Positions 1-7,157 of a stretch of 12,087 nt of DNA are shown here, in pieces (within the stretch, counting starts at the first letter, position 1; the number at the start of each line of letters is the position of its first letter). The stretch spans positions 90,002 to 102,088 of the forward strand of contig MU647331.1 of NCBI GenBank assembly GCA_026770585.1, given 5' to 3'. The notes under the pieces are model-generated. The model did not search any database. It had not been told where the DNA came from and saw only the letters and a program-made list of their open reading frames with translations. A program made the translations under genes and the position numbers. Source of the stretch: Baffinella frigidus. Lineage: Eukaryota > Cryptophyceae > Cryptomonadales > Baffinellaceae.

Positions 1-229
1 CCCTACACCCTACACACTACACACTACACACTACACACTACACACTACACACTACATCCTACAACCTACACCCTACACCCTGCACCCTGCACCCTACACC
101 CTACACCCTACACCCTACACCCTGCGCCCTACGCCCTACGCCCTACACCCTGCACCCTGCACCCTACACCGTCACCCTGAACCCTACACCCTACACCTTA
201 CACCCTACACCCTACACCCTACACCCTAC
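1..229. repeat. CCCTACA tandem array, telomere-like variant
   Basis: Near-perfect CCCTACAC/ACACTAC units with scattered variants (CCCTGCA, CCCTACG). It probably belongs to an intron upstream of the first visible KH exon. No exon is seen in 1-431. Confidence 0.9.
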
Positions 230-377
230 CCACTCGGTGGGCTTCGAGGGTTTCGGATTTGAATTTGGGGCTGGATTCTAGGGTGTTCCGTGACCAAATT
301 TACACCAGAAAATCCTTAAAGTTAATTATCTCTGGGCAAGTTGACTTTTGTTGAAAGGTCTGTAGTTCACCGTGTGG
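230..377. mobile_element. MITE family 2 (CCACNCGGTGG ends), left copy
   Basis: It starts CCACTCGGTGGGCTTCGAG and ends GTAGTTCACCGTGTGG, which are near inverted copies. The middle is AT-rich and unlike the surrounding CCCTACA repeats. A second member with better ends is at 11835-11973. No clear target duplication can be read because it sits in repeats. Confidence 0.6.
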
Positions 378-431
378 ACCCTACACCCTACACCCCACAC
401 CCTACACCGTAAACCCGAAACTCTGAAGCAG

Positions 432-893
432 GTGCCTGGAGCGGATGCCGATCGCCGCAGAGCAAGTCCGCCTCCTCATCGGCCCGGGGTACACACCTCC
501 CCATACCCTTAACGCTAACCCCGTGGGGTGATACCCTACACCGAAACCCGAAACCCCAAACGCTACACCCTAGACCCCAAACCCTCAACGCTACACCCTA
601 GAACGGTACACCCTAAGTCCTAAACCCTACACCCTAAACCCCACACCCTACACCATAAACCTTACACCCTAAACCCTACACCCTAAACCCTGAACCCTAA
701 ACCCTAAACCCTAAACCCCACTCCCTAAACCCTAAACCAAATCAAACCAAACCAAACCAAACCAAACTGAACACAGGGGGACAATAGTGCGGGAGATCGA
801 GCAGAAGAGCGAGACCCAGATTTCGATGGAGCGCGACCCCGAGCCCTGCATGGTACCCCCGAACCCAGAAACCCGAGTGTACATGGATAATAT

Positions 894-978
<85 letters not shown>

Positions 979-1051
979 ATATGTAATATGTCTGTGGGTG
1001 TGTGTGTATGTATGTATATATATATATAATATGTCTGTGTGTGTATATATG

Positions 1052-1102
<51 letters not shown>

Positions 1103-4100
1103 CCTAAAAGGTGGTGCGCGGCTCCGTGACGGGTCGCGCGGAGGATTCTGTCGACGAAATTTACTACACAATTTGATCATACTAAGAACAGCAGAGCGTT
1201 TGTGTAGTCAATTTCGTTGCAGAGAACCCCTTTTAAAATAAAAGAGTTTTTAGAGAGGCTTTCCTGAAATGAGTCCCCACACCCAAACCCTAAACCCTAA
1301 AAGGTAGTGCGCGGGTCCGCCACGAACCCTAAATCAAATCAAATTCAAATCAAACTAAACCAAATCAATCCGAAAATAGGTGGTGCGCGGGGCCGCCGCG
1401 GGGCGCGCTGAGGCTATCCGCCTCGCCAAGGTCCCATCAACCCTAAATCCTAAACCCTCAACCCTAAACCCTGAACCCTGGACCCTAAACCCTGACGGAT
1501 GTGTACCGCAGAACTTGGAAGTTAACCTTAGCTTCGACCCGAAACCCGAAACCCGAAGCCCTAAACCCAAATCCCGAAACCAGCAACCAGAAACCAGAAA
1601 CCAGAAACCAGAAACCCTAGATGGTAGTTTTGATGCGCAATAGACGAGTGGCGTCTCTCTGCGCAGAGAGTGGCATCTCGCTGTCCGCCAGGCCAAGGCG
1701 CGCCTTGGCGATCGCCAAGGTCTCCTAAACCCTTCCCCCTTACCCATTTTCCACCTGTTTCCTTGAATAACACCAAACCCCTAACCCCTAAACACTCAAC
1801 ACTAATCTCTAATCCCAAAATCCCTGAACCTAAACCCGAATCTCGAATCCCGAATCCCGAAACCCGACCCGCTAAATCCTAAATCCTAAACCCTAAACCC
1901 TAAACCCTAAACCCTACACCCTAACCCCCACACCCTAAACCCTAAACCCTATGCCCAAAACAGGAGATTTTGGCGGGAGACATGGAGGAGGCCTTCTATG
2001 TGGAGCAGCGGTGAAACCCATACCCTAAACACTAAACCCCAAACCCTGAACCCTAAACCCTAAACCCTAAACCCTAAACCCTAAACCCTAAACCCTAAAC
2101 TCTAAACCCTAAACCCCGAACCCTAAAACTCAAACCCTCAACCTCAACCTCTAAACCCTCAACCCGAAATCCCAAACCCTGAACCCTGATCCCCAAACCC
2201 TGAACCCTAAACCCTTAACCCCAAAGCCCAAAGCCCAAACCCTAAACCTCAAACCCTGAAACCCCAAACCCCTAATCCCTAACCCCTAACCCCAAACCGG
2301 CCGTTCCTCCCAAATCAGAAGGTTGATTCAGCGTTCGAAATGCAGGTACCATGGATACCTGATCGGGACGCACGGCACGCGGGTCCGCACCATCGAGTCC
2401 GACACAGGTAAAGTCAACTCTTCAAAGTTCACCCTTTCAGTAAAGTTAACCCTTTCAGTAAAGTTAACCCTTTTACCCCTAAACCAGAAACTATAAAACC
2501 CTCATAACCTGCTTCCACCCCAAACTCTCACACCTGTTCATACAAGTGGGTACGTGAGAGTTTGGGGTGGAAGTGAGAGTTCCCAAACCCCAAACCCGAA
2601 CTTCGAAACCAGGCACGCCCATCCAGATGAAACCCTCGTTACCTGCGTTTCCACCCTAAACCAAAAAAAAATCGTAACCTGTGTTTCCACCCTAAACCCT
2701 GACAACGTGTGCACCCAGGCCTGTGTGTTTCCACCCTAAGCCCTCATAACCTGTTCACACAAGTGGTTAAGTGCTCAAACCCCAAACCCCAAAGTCCACA
2801 CCCCAAAGCCTAACCCCGACACAGGCACGCGGATCCAGATGAGCGCGACGGAGCCAGTCCTCACCATCCGCGGCTCCCCGGTCCGCCCCTACACCCTCAA
2901 CCCTGAACCCTAAACCCTGAACCCTCCTACCCTAAGACAGTCACCTACAATATTACAGTCACTTACCCTAGACCCAGGCAAACATGGGTATGCGCTAGAC
3001 AGTCACCTGCTCTAGACAGCCACACCCGGAGCCTAAACACATTAGATGTGGAGTAGAGCGAGGGGTGTTCAGAGAAGTTGGCCGCCGGGAGCTGATCCAG
3101 GCGAACCGGGACAGGCGCTAGACAGTCGCCTACCCTAAGATAGCCACTTGACCCAAGACAATCATCTACCCTAAGGCAGTCACCTACACTAAGACAGTCA
3201 CCTGCGGCCGCCGAAACAGCGGAAAATCGGCCATATAATAGGGTTGAACACTGTGCATGAGCGGCGCGACGCGGCGTGGGAGCAGATCACCTACCATAAT
3301 ACAGTCACCTACCCTAAGACCCAAAGACAGTCACCTACCCTAAGACAGTCAACCAACCTAAGACAATTTTGAACATTGTGCAGGAGCGGCGCGACGCGGC
3401 GTGGGAGCAGATCCAGGCGAACATGGACACGTACGACGCCGAGGCCAGCCCGGCCCAGCAGCAGCGGGTAGCCCCAAACCCCGAAACCCTGAACCCTGAA
3501 CCCTGAACCCTGAACCCGAAACCCGAAACCCGAAACCCTGAACCCTGAACCCTGAACCAGAAACCAGAAACCCGGAACCCGAAACCCGAAACCCGAAACC
3601 CGAAACCCTGAACCTTGGCAAGTACGACGTGGAGGCCAGGCCAGCCCAGCAGCAGCGGGTAGCCCCAACCCCCTGCATGTCTCGATGTTATCGGTATCTG
3701 TATGGGTGATAATGTTATGCGTAATGACATGCCACCCCCGCCCTGGCATGTGCAGGGGTACCTCAATCATAAGAAAGAGCCACCCCCTAGGACCCGACAG
3801 TAGGGCTACGCCTAGGACCCTCTGGTGGCCCTGGGGGGGGGGGCGCTTTCTTATGAGCGAGGTGCCCCTGTACGAGGCCAGTGAATCGAAAGATTGAAAG
3901 GGTTCGACCAGAGAGGTTGACTTTTGGATCAGTCAACTTCGACATCGGTTTCTGACCCCCGTCGCGCGCCCTACACCCTCATCCCTAATGCAAACCCTAA
4001 ACCCTACACCCTAAACCCTAATGCAACCCCTAAACCCTTCACCCTACACCCTGCACCCTAAACCCTAATGCAAACCCTACACCATACACCCTACACCCTA

Positions 4101-4197
4101 CACCTGAAACCCTAATGCAAATCCTAAACCCGAAACCCTAATGCAGGACGACGCTGGATCACCCGCGCCCGTCGCAGGCCCTTCTCAGGACGAATAG
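432..4197 (+). CDS. Tandem KH-domain (vigilin-like) RNA-binding protein, C-terminal part, split gene, 5' partial
   Basis: Eight exons join in one open frame: 432-488, 777-852, 1380-1430, 1964-2010, 2346-2407, 2825-2880, 3384-3467 and 4147-4197 (stop TAG). All introns start GT and end AG, and every phase matches, giving about 160 residues. Two type I KH modules are seen. The first has [15 protein letters not shown], whose GPGG loop is assembled across the first visible intron, then VVRG and the helix AEAIRLAK. The second has [33 protein letters not shown] and the helix RRDAAWEQI. The GxxG loops (GPGG, GTHG) are the nucleic-acid-contacting element of KH folds. The protein ends in a short Ala/Pro/Gln-rich tail. 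Family knowledge: tandem KH proteins bind single-stranded RNA or DNA and often act in mRNA localisation or translation. The exact orthologue is inferred only. Earlier exons must lie left of the window. The gene is diluted by introns of up to about 680 bp made of telomere-like repeats. Confidence 0.82.
489..776. repeat. Telomere-like degenerate CCCTAAA repeats, KH intron 1 (first intron in the window)
   Basis: The intron opens GTACACACC and fills with CCCTAAACC, CCCTACACC and CCCGAAACC units, then an AAACC run and acceptor AACACAG. Apart from the splice sites nothing else is seen. Confidence 0.85.
895..1096. repeat. Two TA microsatellites with TG-rich spacer, KH intron 2
   Basis: (TA)n runs lie at 895-975 and about 1046-1096. 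They are separated by a TG-rich spacer that itself repeats ATATGTCTGTG and GTATGTATG. This explains the apparent Tyr-Ile reading frames on both strands. Confidence 0.95.
1111..1150 (+). repeat. Echo of KH exon 3 start (first copy)
   Basis: It starts GTGGTGCGCGG after AAAAG and resembles the start of exon 1380-1430 (GTGGTGCGCGGGGCC). In frame it reads [12 protein letters not shown], similar to the real [12 protein letters not shown]. It lies in the intron before the real exon and keeps an AG acceptor. It could be an alternative exon, but the frame runs to a stop. Confidence 0.75.
1303..1324 (+). repeat. Echo of KH exon 3 start (second copy)
   Basis: GTAGTGCGCGGGTCCGCCACG after CTAAAAG matches the start of exon 1380-1430 with few changes. 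The first codon has become TAG. It lies 77 bp before the real exon, in the same orientation. Confidence 0.7.
1431..1963. repeat. Degenerate CCCTAAA repeats, KH intron 3
   Basis: Besides the exon-end echo near 1698-1719, the intron is CCCTAAACC, CCCGAAACC and ACCAGAA units, and ends AAAACAG. No other gene signal is seen. Confidence 0.85.
1698..1719 (+). repeat. Echo of KH exon 3 end with donor
   Basis: GGCGCGCCTTGGCGATCGCCAAG before GTCTCC resembles the real exon end (GCGCTGAGG...CTCGCCAAG|GTCCC, 1405-1432). It lies about 290 bp downstream in the following intron. A palindrome CTCTCTGCGCAGAGAG sits just upstream (about 1655-1670). Confidence 0.55.
2011..2345. repeat. CCCTAAA repeats, KH intron 4
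   Basis: It opens GTGAAACCC and runs in nearly pure CCCTAAA from about 2042 to 2115, then decayed variants to about 2297. A short non-repeat stretch follows before the acceptor ATGCAG. Confidence 0.85.
2408..2479. repeat. Short tandem repeat that copies the donor region, KH intron 5
   Basis: Right after the donor (CACAG|GTAAAGTCAAC), an 18-bp unit TTTCAGTAAAGTTAACCC is repeated twice. The unit resembles the donor itself, so it may be a decayed multi-copy of the exon-intron border. Confidence 0.6.
2512..2573. repeat. Perfect 20-bp inverted repeat with short loop
   Basis: CTTCCACCCCAAACTCTCAC at 2512-2531 is exactly complementary to 2554-2573, with a 22-base spacer. It lies inside KH intron 5 and would form a strong hairpin in the transcript. 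Confidence 0.85.
2609..2630 (+). repeat. Echo of KH exon 6 start
   Basis: CCAGGCACGCCCATCCAGAT resembles ACAGGCACGCGGATCCAGAT at 2822-2841, which is the acceptor plus the start of exon 2825-2880. It is a decayed copy in the intron just before the exon. Three copies of a unit around GTAACCTGTGTTTCCACC follow (2637-2740). Confidence 0.65.
3087..3114 (+). repeat. Echo of KH exon 7, inner part
   Basis: GGGAGCTGATCCAGGCGAAC and the next bases resemble 3403-3430 in the real exon (GGGAGCAGATCCAGGCGAAC). The reading is broken by TAG soon after. Confidence 0.65.
3244..3288 (+). repeat. Echo of KH exon 7 start with destroyed acceptor
   Basis: It matches 3369-3413 at 43 of 45 positions, spanning the last 15 bases of the intron and the first 30 of the exon. 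One of the two changes turns the acceptor TGCAG into TGCAT, so the copy cannot be spliced there. It lies 125 bp upstream of the real junction. Confidence 0.9.
3622..3658 (+). repeat. Echo of KH exon 7 end with intact donor
   Basis: It matches 3431-3467 at about 33 of 37 positions (ending CCCAGCAGCAGCGG) and is followed by the same donor GTAGCCCC. It lies 191 bp downstream in the next intron. Using this donor would keep the telomere-like stretch in the message and shift the frame. Confidence 0.9.
3753..3870. mobile_element. MITE, CAGGGGTACC family, in the last intron of the KH gene
   Basis: The left end is CAGGGGTACCTCAATCATAA and the right end TTATGAGCGAGGTGCCCCTG. TA follows on the right (3871-3872), while the left flank reads TG, probably a decayed TA. 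The inner parts CCCCTAGGACC and GGACCCTCTGG match the family pattern. It lies inside the intron 3468-4146. Confidence 0.85.
3983..4145 (+). repeat. Five copies of CCCTAATGCA ending at the last KH acceptor
   Basis: CCCTAATGCA begins at 3983, 4016, 4063, 4110 and 4136. Only the last is followed by G to make the acceptor ATGCAG. The others read GCAA and cannot splice. CTAAT resembles a branch-point sequence. Confidence 0.75.
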
Positions 4198-4763
4198 GCC
4201 CGCCTCGGGACGGATAGCCCCGCCTCGGGACAGGGCGCTGCGACCCCACAGCGTTAGGTTATGTAGGTTGTTCGAGCCCTCAATATAGGCGGACACTGCA
4301 ACGTATCCTGGCATCCTGCAGAATGGCCCTGCTTTCTTTCAAGCGTCAAATCCTGGGGGCAGCAGAGGCAGGGGCCCGCCTCGGGCGGAGAAGAAGTCAT
4401 GTGTGTAGACATTAGACGTGAGCCTGAGGCGGGCCCGTCTAGAACTCCTGACACAGAGGAGAGGCGCTCCTGGGAAATGGCTCCAAGGCTTCGTGGGCAA
4501 TGGCTCCAACGGTTCGTGGGGGTGAAGGCGTGTGGGTAGGTATCTCGGTGGGGAACTCCGATGTCCAGGGCGGGGCCAGTAGGGCTACTGCACAGACAGA
4601 AAATCCGGAGATTTTTTAAAAGTCAACACCCCCATAAATCTGTCAACTTTAGAAATGAGGTACACGTCATGTGTACTTCAATTTTCGATTTTCGCCTTGA
4701 GTTGGCCCAAACAAAAACTTCGCCCTAGCAGTGTACTGTGGTCAAGTCACTCAGGCCATCGTA
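4198..4763. other. Non-coding stretch downstream of the KH gene
   Basis: No gene is seen. It starts with a 20-bp unit repeated twice across the KH stop (about 4189-4228, shared core CCCGCCTCGGG). GCCCGCCTCGGG recurs at about 4376 and again at 6708. A 23-24 bp unit around AATGGCTCCAA repeats at about 4476-4521, and AGCAATGGCTCC recurs inverted at about 6730. The rest shows no clear structure. Confidence 0.6.
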
Positions 4764-4951
4764 CAGGGGTATCTGGGTTACAAGAAACCAGAACTCAAGA
4801 ACACAGACCAGATTTGGGCCCCCCGTTTTCTTAATTTAGTACCAGAGGGTTGACTTATTCTTGCGTTTAGTCAATCCCCTGGTACTAAGTTAAGAAAACA
4901 GACACCGACCGATGTCGGAGCACCCGTGTTCTTAAAGCCCAGATACCCCTG
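4764..4951. mobile_element. Related palindromic element, 188 bp, with internal long inverted repeat
   Basis: The outer ends are CAGGGGTATCTGGG at the left and its near complement at the right, flanked by TA (4762-4763, 4952-4953). Inside, two 31-base arms (4825-4855 and 4869-4899) are inverted copies matching at about 28 positions and end in TTGACT/AGTCAA. It could fold into a nested hairpin. It shares only the outer few bases with the compact MITEs. Confidence 0.7.
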
Positions 4952-5031
4952 TACACGGGACTGTATCCCGAGAGCGTTCGCTTCGCAGCAGGGCAAGTGA
5001 AAAGCGCAGTGTTGCCTCGAACGTGCGGATA

Positions 5032-5321
5032 CAGGGGTACCTCGGCCATCCCTCAAGTGGCCATGCCGACAAATCTGAGGGCCAAGAGGTCCGAGGCAGG
5101 TCCTAGGGCCCTACGGTAGGGCGTATGCGCCCACTGGCCACTTAAGGGATAAGAACACCGTTGCTCGAAGTTCGGTCGGTCGGTGTTTTCTTATATTAGT
5201 ACCAGGAGGTTGACTAAATCTCGTGTTTAGTCAACCCTCTGGTACTTAAATTAAGAAAACGCAGGGGTTGAATCCGGTGCGTTTTCTTAAGATGCGTTTT
5301 CTTGTACACCAGGTACCCCTG
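5032..5321. mobile_element. Composite palindromic element, 290 bp
   Basis: The outer ends are CAGGGGTACCTCGGCC at the left and CCAGGTACCCCTG at the right, flanked by TA (5030-5031, 5322-5323). It contains two inverted pairs. The first is TCCCTCAAGTGGCCA (5049-5063) against TGGCCACTTAAGGGA (5134-5148). The second is the same long hairpin as in the 4764 element (5185-5215 against 5229-5260). The mix of end types suggests a fusion of two elements. Confidence 0.6.
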
Positions 5322-5398
5322 TACGCAGATTTGTGGAGTTCCAGACATGCCCGACGCTTTTGGCATCAGGCGCGAGATATGCACAGGGGTTACATGTA

Positions 5399-5519
5399 CA
5401 GGGGGACTCCGCTCATAAGAAACCGCCGCCCCTCCCCCTAGGACCACTATAGGACGCTAAGTATAACCCTACTGTAGGGTCCCAGGGGGTGGCGCTTTCT
5501 TATGAGCGAGGAACCCCTG
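5399..5519. mobile_element. MITE, CAGGGGTACC family, 121 bp
   Basis: The left end is CAGGGGGACTCCGCTCATAA and the right end TTATGAGCGAGGAACCCCTG, with TA on both sides (5397-5398, 5520-5521). The inner CCCTAGGACC and GGGTCCCAGG blocks are present. A partial second end (CACAGGGGTTACATG, about 5382) sits just left of it. Confidence 0.85.
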
Positions 5520-5566
5520 TACTCGAAATTGGCACAAGCCGCCGCCACGATGGTCCTGAGCACGTA

Positions 5567-5793
5567 CATGGGGTACCTCGTTCATAAGAAAGCCCCGCCT
5601 TTTAGGACCCTACAGTGGGCCTACATGTATGCCTATGGCCCTACGGTGTTCTCATGGGTGGGGCAGTTTTTTATTCAGTAAGTGACGAGTAGGCGCATAA
5701 GCACTACCGTAGGGCCCTAGGACCTGCCTAGGACCTCTTGGGGGTCAATTTTGATCCCCTCGCCACGGAAGGGTTATAAGCGAGGTAACCCTG
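5567..5793. mobile_element. Longer, decayed MITE-like element of the same family
   Basis: The left end CATGGGGTACCTCGTTCATAA has one extra base compared with the family, and the right end is TTATAAGCGAGGTAACCCTG. TA flanks both sides (5565-5566, 5794-5795). At 227 bp it is about twice the usual length, and repeated inner blocks (CCCTACGGTG, CCGTAGGGCCCTAGGACC) suggest nesting or internal duplication. The boundaries are less certain than for the compact copies. Confidence 0.6.
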
Positions 5794-5842
5794 TACTGTA
5801 GAGTCCTAGGGGGGGCGCTTTCTTATGAGCGAGGTAGCCATG
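5784..5842. repeat. 59-bp direct repeat, left copy (half-MITE junction)
   Basis: This is a right MITE end (GGTAACCCTGTA) joined to the right half of a second MITE (CTGTAGAGTCCTAGG...GCGAGGTAGCCATG). It matches 6842-6900 at about 55 of 59 positions and abuts the left edge of the duplicated gene block. Confidence 0.8.
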
Positions 5843-6080
5843 AGCTCGTCCTCGTCCACTGCCCCCCTCTCGCACTCAGCCTCCAGCCAATCCAACGCCA
5901 GCGCGCAAAACCTAGAACACCCCCCTGCCCTTTTTGCGAAAGCCTTGGCCAGACCGGGGCAGCAGCGCTTGCGGGGGGGTGGAGGGAGGGAGGATGGGGG
6001 ATGGGGCTGGGCGGTGTACCGAGAACACCGCCGTGCTCGTTGCGTTTGACGTGGTCTTCCTCTGCCTTGCCACCTTCCAT
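5841..6080 (-). pseudogene. Truncated copy of the EF-hand gene 5' end (exon 1, intron 1, part of exon 2)
   Basis: This stretch matches 9901-10141 almost base for base. Exon 1 (6080-6020, MEGGKAEEDHVKRNE), the 96-bp intron and the start of exon 2 (from 5924, ending VDEDEL) are all kept. At 5841 the homology stops, just before the EF1 helix and loop, and reads into a transposon end ([11 protein letters not shown] is transposon-derived). No calcium-binding loop remains, so it cannot encode a working EF-hand protein. Confidence 0.85.
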
Positions 6081-6274
6081 CGTCGTTTGTTGTGCTCTGG
6101 AATCGGCTCCAGCTCACCTCTGATTAACAATGGCGTTTGTACCAGATTTTCAACTTTTGTGCCAGATTTCCTGTTTACAATGTATTTAAATCGATGGTCG
6201 AGTTTTAGTTTGAAGGGGTTTCATTTAACTGACTTTTTGACTTTTTGAACGCAGCTTGCAACTGGGGCGGGACC

Positions 6275-6703
6275 ATGGAGTTTGACGGGATGGCGCGGCT
6301 CCAGGTGAATCGAAGCCAGCGGCACCTGGGAGCGCTGCAGCGCGAGGGCATCTCGGCAGCTCGGCGCCATCCCTCGGCGTCGCGCCACCGCAAAGGGGGT
6401 GCTTCAAGCCCGACAGGAGGCGACGACCTGGTGTACGAGCCGAGCACTGAGCTGCGGCAGCTCAGCCGGGAGTATCCGATGATGGGTGGGGCGGACGAGT
6501 ACCTCCGCACCGAGTACAGGGGTACCTCGCTCATAAGAAACTGCCCCCCCAATAGGACCACAGTAGGGCCTTGGGAATATGCCTACTCTAGGGTCCTAGG
6601 GGGGCGCGGTTTGTTATGCGCGACGTACCCCTGTACAGGCGGGAGAACGTGCACCGGCACGGCCGCGGGGTCAGGCTGTGAGGACCTAGCCCAGCTAGGC
6701 TAG
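6275..6703 (+). pseudogene. Partial SAM-gene copy, N-terminal part only, broken by a MITE
   Basis: The ATG at 6275 opens a frame nearly identical to the first 81 residues of the SAM-domain protein (MEFDGMARLQVNR...DEYLRTEY). At 6515 a 117-bp MITE with its TA duplication adds 119 bp and shifts the frame. Homology to the intact gene resumes at 6636 and ends at 6676, and the shifted frame stops at TAG 6701-6703. The SAM domain itself was never included in the copy. Residue differences from the intact gene are few (Thr to Ser, Gly to Ala, Ser to Thr). Confidence 0.85.
6517..6633. mobile_element. MITE, CAGGGGTACC family, TA target duplication, 117 bp
   Basis: The ends are inverted: CAGGGGTACCTCGCTCATAA at the left, and the complement of CAGGGGTACGTCGCGCATAA at the right. 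It is flanked by TA at 6515-6516 and 6634-6635. The empty site at about 10565 shows that removing the element plus one TA restores the original reading. The TA duplication and inverted ends fit Tc1/mariner-type mobilisation; there is no transposase inside. The middle has CCTAGGACC and a complementary GGTCCTAGG block, so the whole element can fold back. Confidence 0.9.
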
Positions 6704-6841
6704 GACGAGCCCGCCTCGGGATGGCATTGGAGCCATTGCTCTATAACGGGCAGATGTCTCTTGGAATACATCATCGGAACTGAGTCAGGCCTTCCGGCGT
6801 CGAGCGCGACCGCGACAACCCAAACATCCACCATTTCGAGC

Positions 6842-6900
6842 GGTACCCCTGCACTGTAGGGTCCTAGGGGGGGCGCTTTCTTATGGGCGAGGTAGCCATG
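6842..6900. repeat. 59-bp direct repeat, right copy (half-MITE junction)
   Basis: It has the same layout as 5784-5842: a MITE end (GGTACCCCTGCA) followed by the right half of another MITE ending GCGAGGTAGCCATG. It lies about 165 bp beyond the right edge of the duplicated gene block. Confidence 0.8.
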
Positions 6901-7070
6901 TAGCGTGCAGGAAACCGAGGTGAGCCCCTTTCGTTTTTGAAAACGATACCATTTCCCATAAGTCTCCTTCACTGTCGTCACACGCCCCCTCCCCCACATA
7001 CACTATCTATCGCTCTATCTATCTCTCTATCTCTCACTCCCACTCTCTCTCACACACACTCACTCTCTCA

Positions 7071-7073
<3 letters not shown>

Positions 7074-7123
<50 letters not shown>
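7074..7123. repeat. CA microsatellite
   Basis: About 25 CA units, preceded by CTCTCAC-type sequence and followed by a C-run. It lies just past the EF-hand stop codon. Confidence 0.95.
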
Positions 7124-7125
<2 letters not shown>

Positions 7126-7157
7126 CCCCCCCCCAACTCTCACACACACACCCTCGA

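Larger units (their letters stand above)
2932..3365. repeat. Dispersed 18-bp tandem units (AGACAGTCACCTACCCTA) in KH intron 6
   Basis: Units of AGACAGTCACCTACCCTA and variants occur in three clusters (2932-3015, 3115-3205, 3290-3365). They are interrupted by two echoes of the next exon. The CCCTA part suggests growth from telomere-like filler. Confidence 0.8.
5841..6676. repeat. Segmental duplication, copy 1 (derived)
   Basis: This copies 9901-10609 with roughly 98 percent identity by eye. It carries the divergent 5' ends of the EF-hand and SAM genes plus the shared promoter. Differences are a handful of substitutions, an 8-bp tandem gain, one-base G-run changes and the MITE at 6517-6633. 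It is the derived copy because both genes are truncated here and intact at the other locus. Confidence 0.9.
6704..7157. other. Non-coding stretch between the broken SAM copy and the EF-hand stop
   Basis: It contains sequence related to 4370-4515 (about 6706-6745), the 59-bp half-MITE repeat, a small palindrome CGTTTTTGAAAACG and a CA microsatellite (about 7074-7123). It is the 3' side of the EF-hand gene; no poly-A signal can be named with confidence. Confidence 0.6.

Noticed and set aside
1-230. True chromosome end (telomere)
   Set aside because: The array is CCCTACA with many variants, similar repeats fill introns throughout the window, and the last exons of a gene follow directly, so it is interstitial telomere-like filler.
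725-1180. Tyr-Ile-rich proteins on either strand
   Set aside because: They are translations of TA microsatellites.
2346-2407. WD40/PROPPIN-type blade ([15 protein letters not shown])
   Set aside because: With neighbouring exons joined it is clearly a KH module (GxxG loop, TGTRIQ strand, VLTIRG strand, following helix).
2640-2745. CRISPR-like array
   Set aside because: The repeats are short, imperfect and have no regular spacers, and the setting is a eukaryotic intron.
3309-3770. Minus-strand proteins rich in [13 protein letters not shown]
   Set aside because: They are translations of CCCTGAA/CCCGAAA intron repeats, antisense to the KH gene.
4254-4454. 66-residue minus-strand frame
   Set aside because: No recognisable domain, no splice partners, and it lies in repeated DNA between genes.
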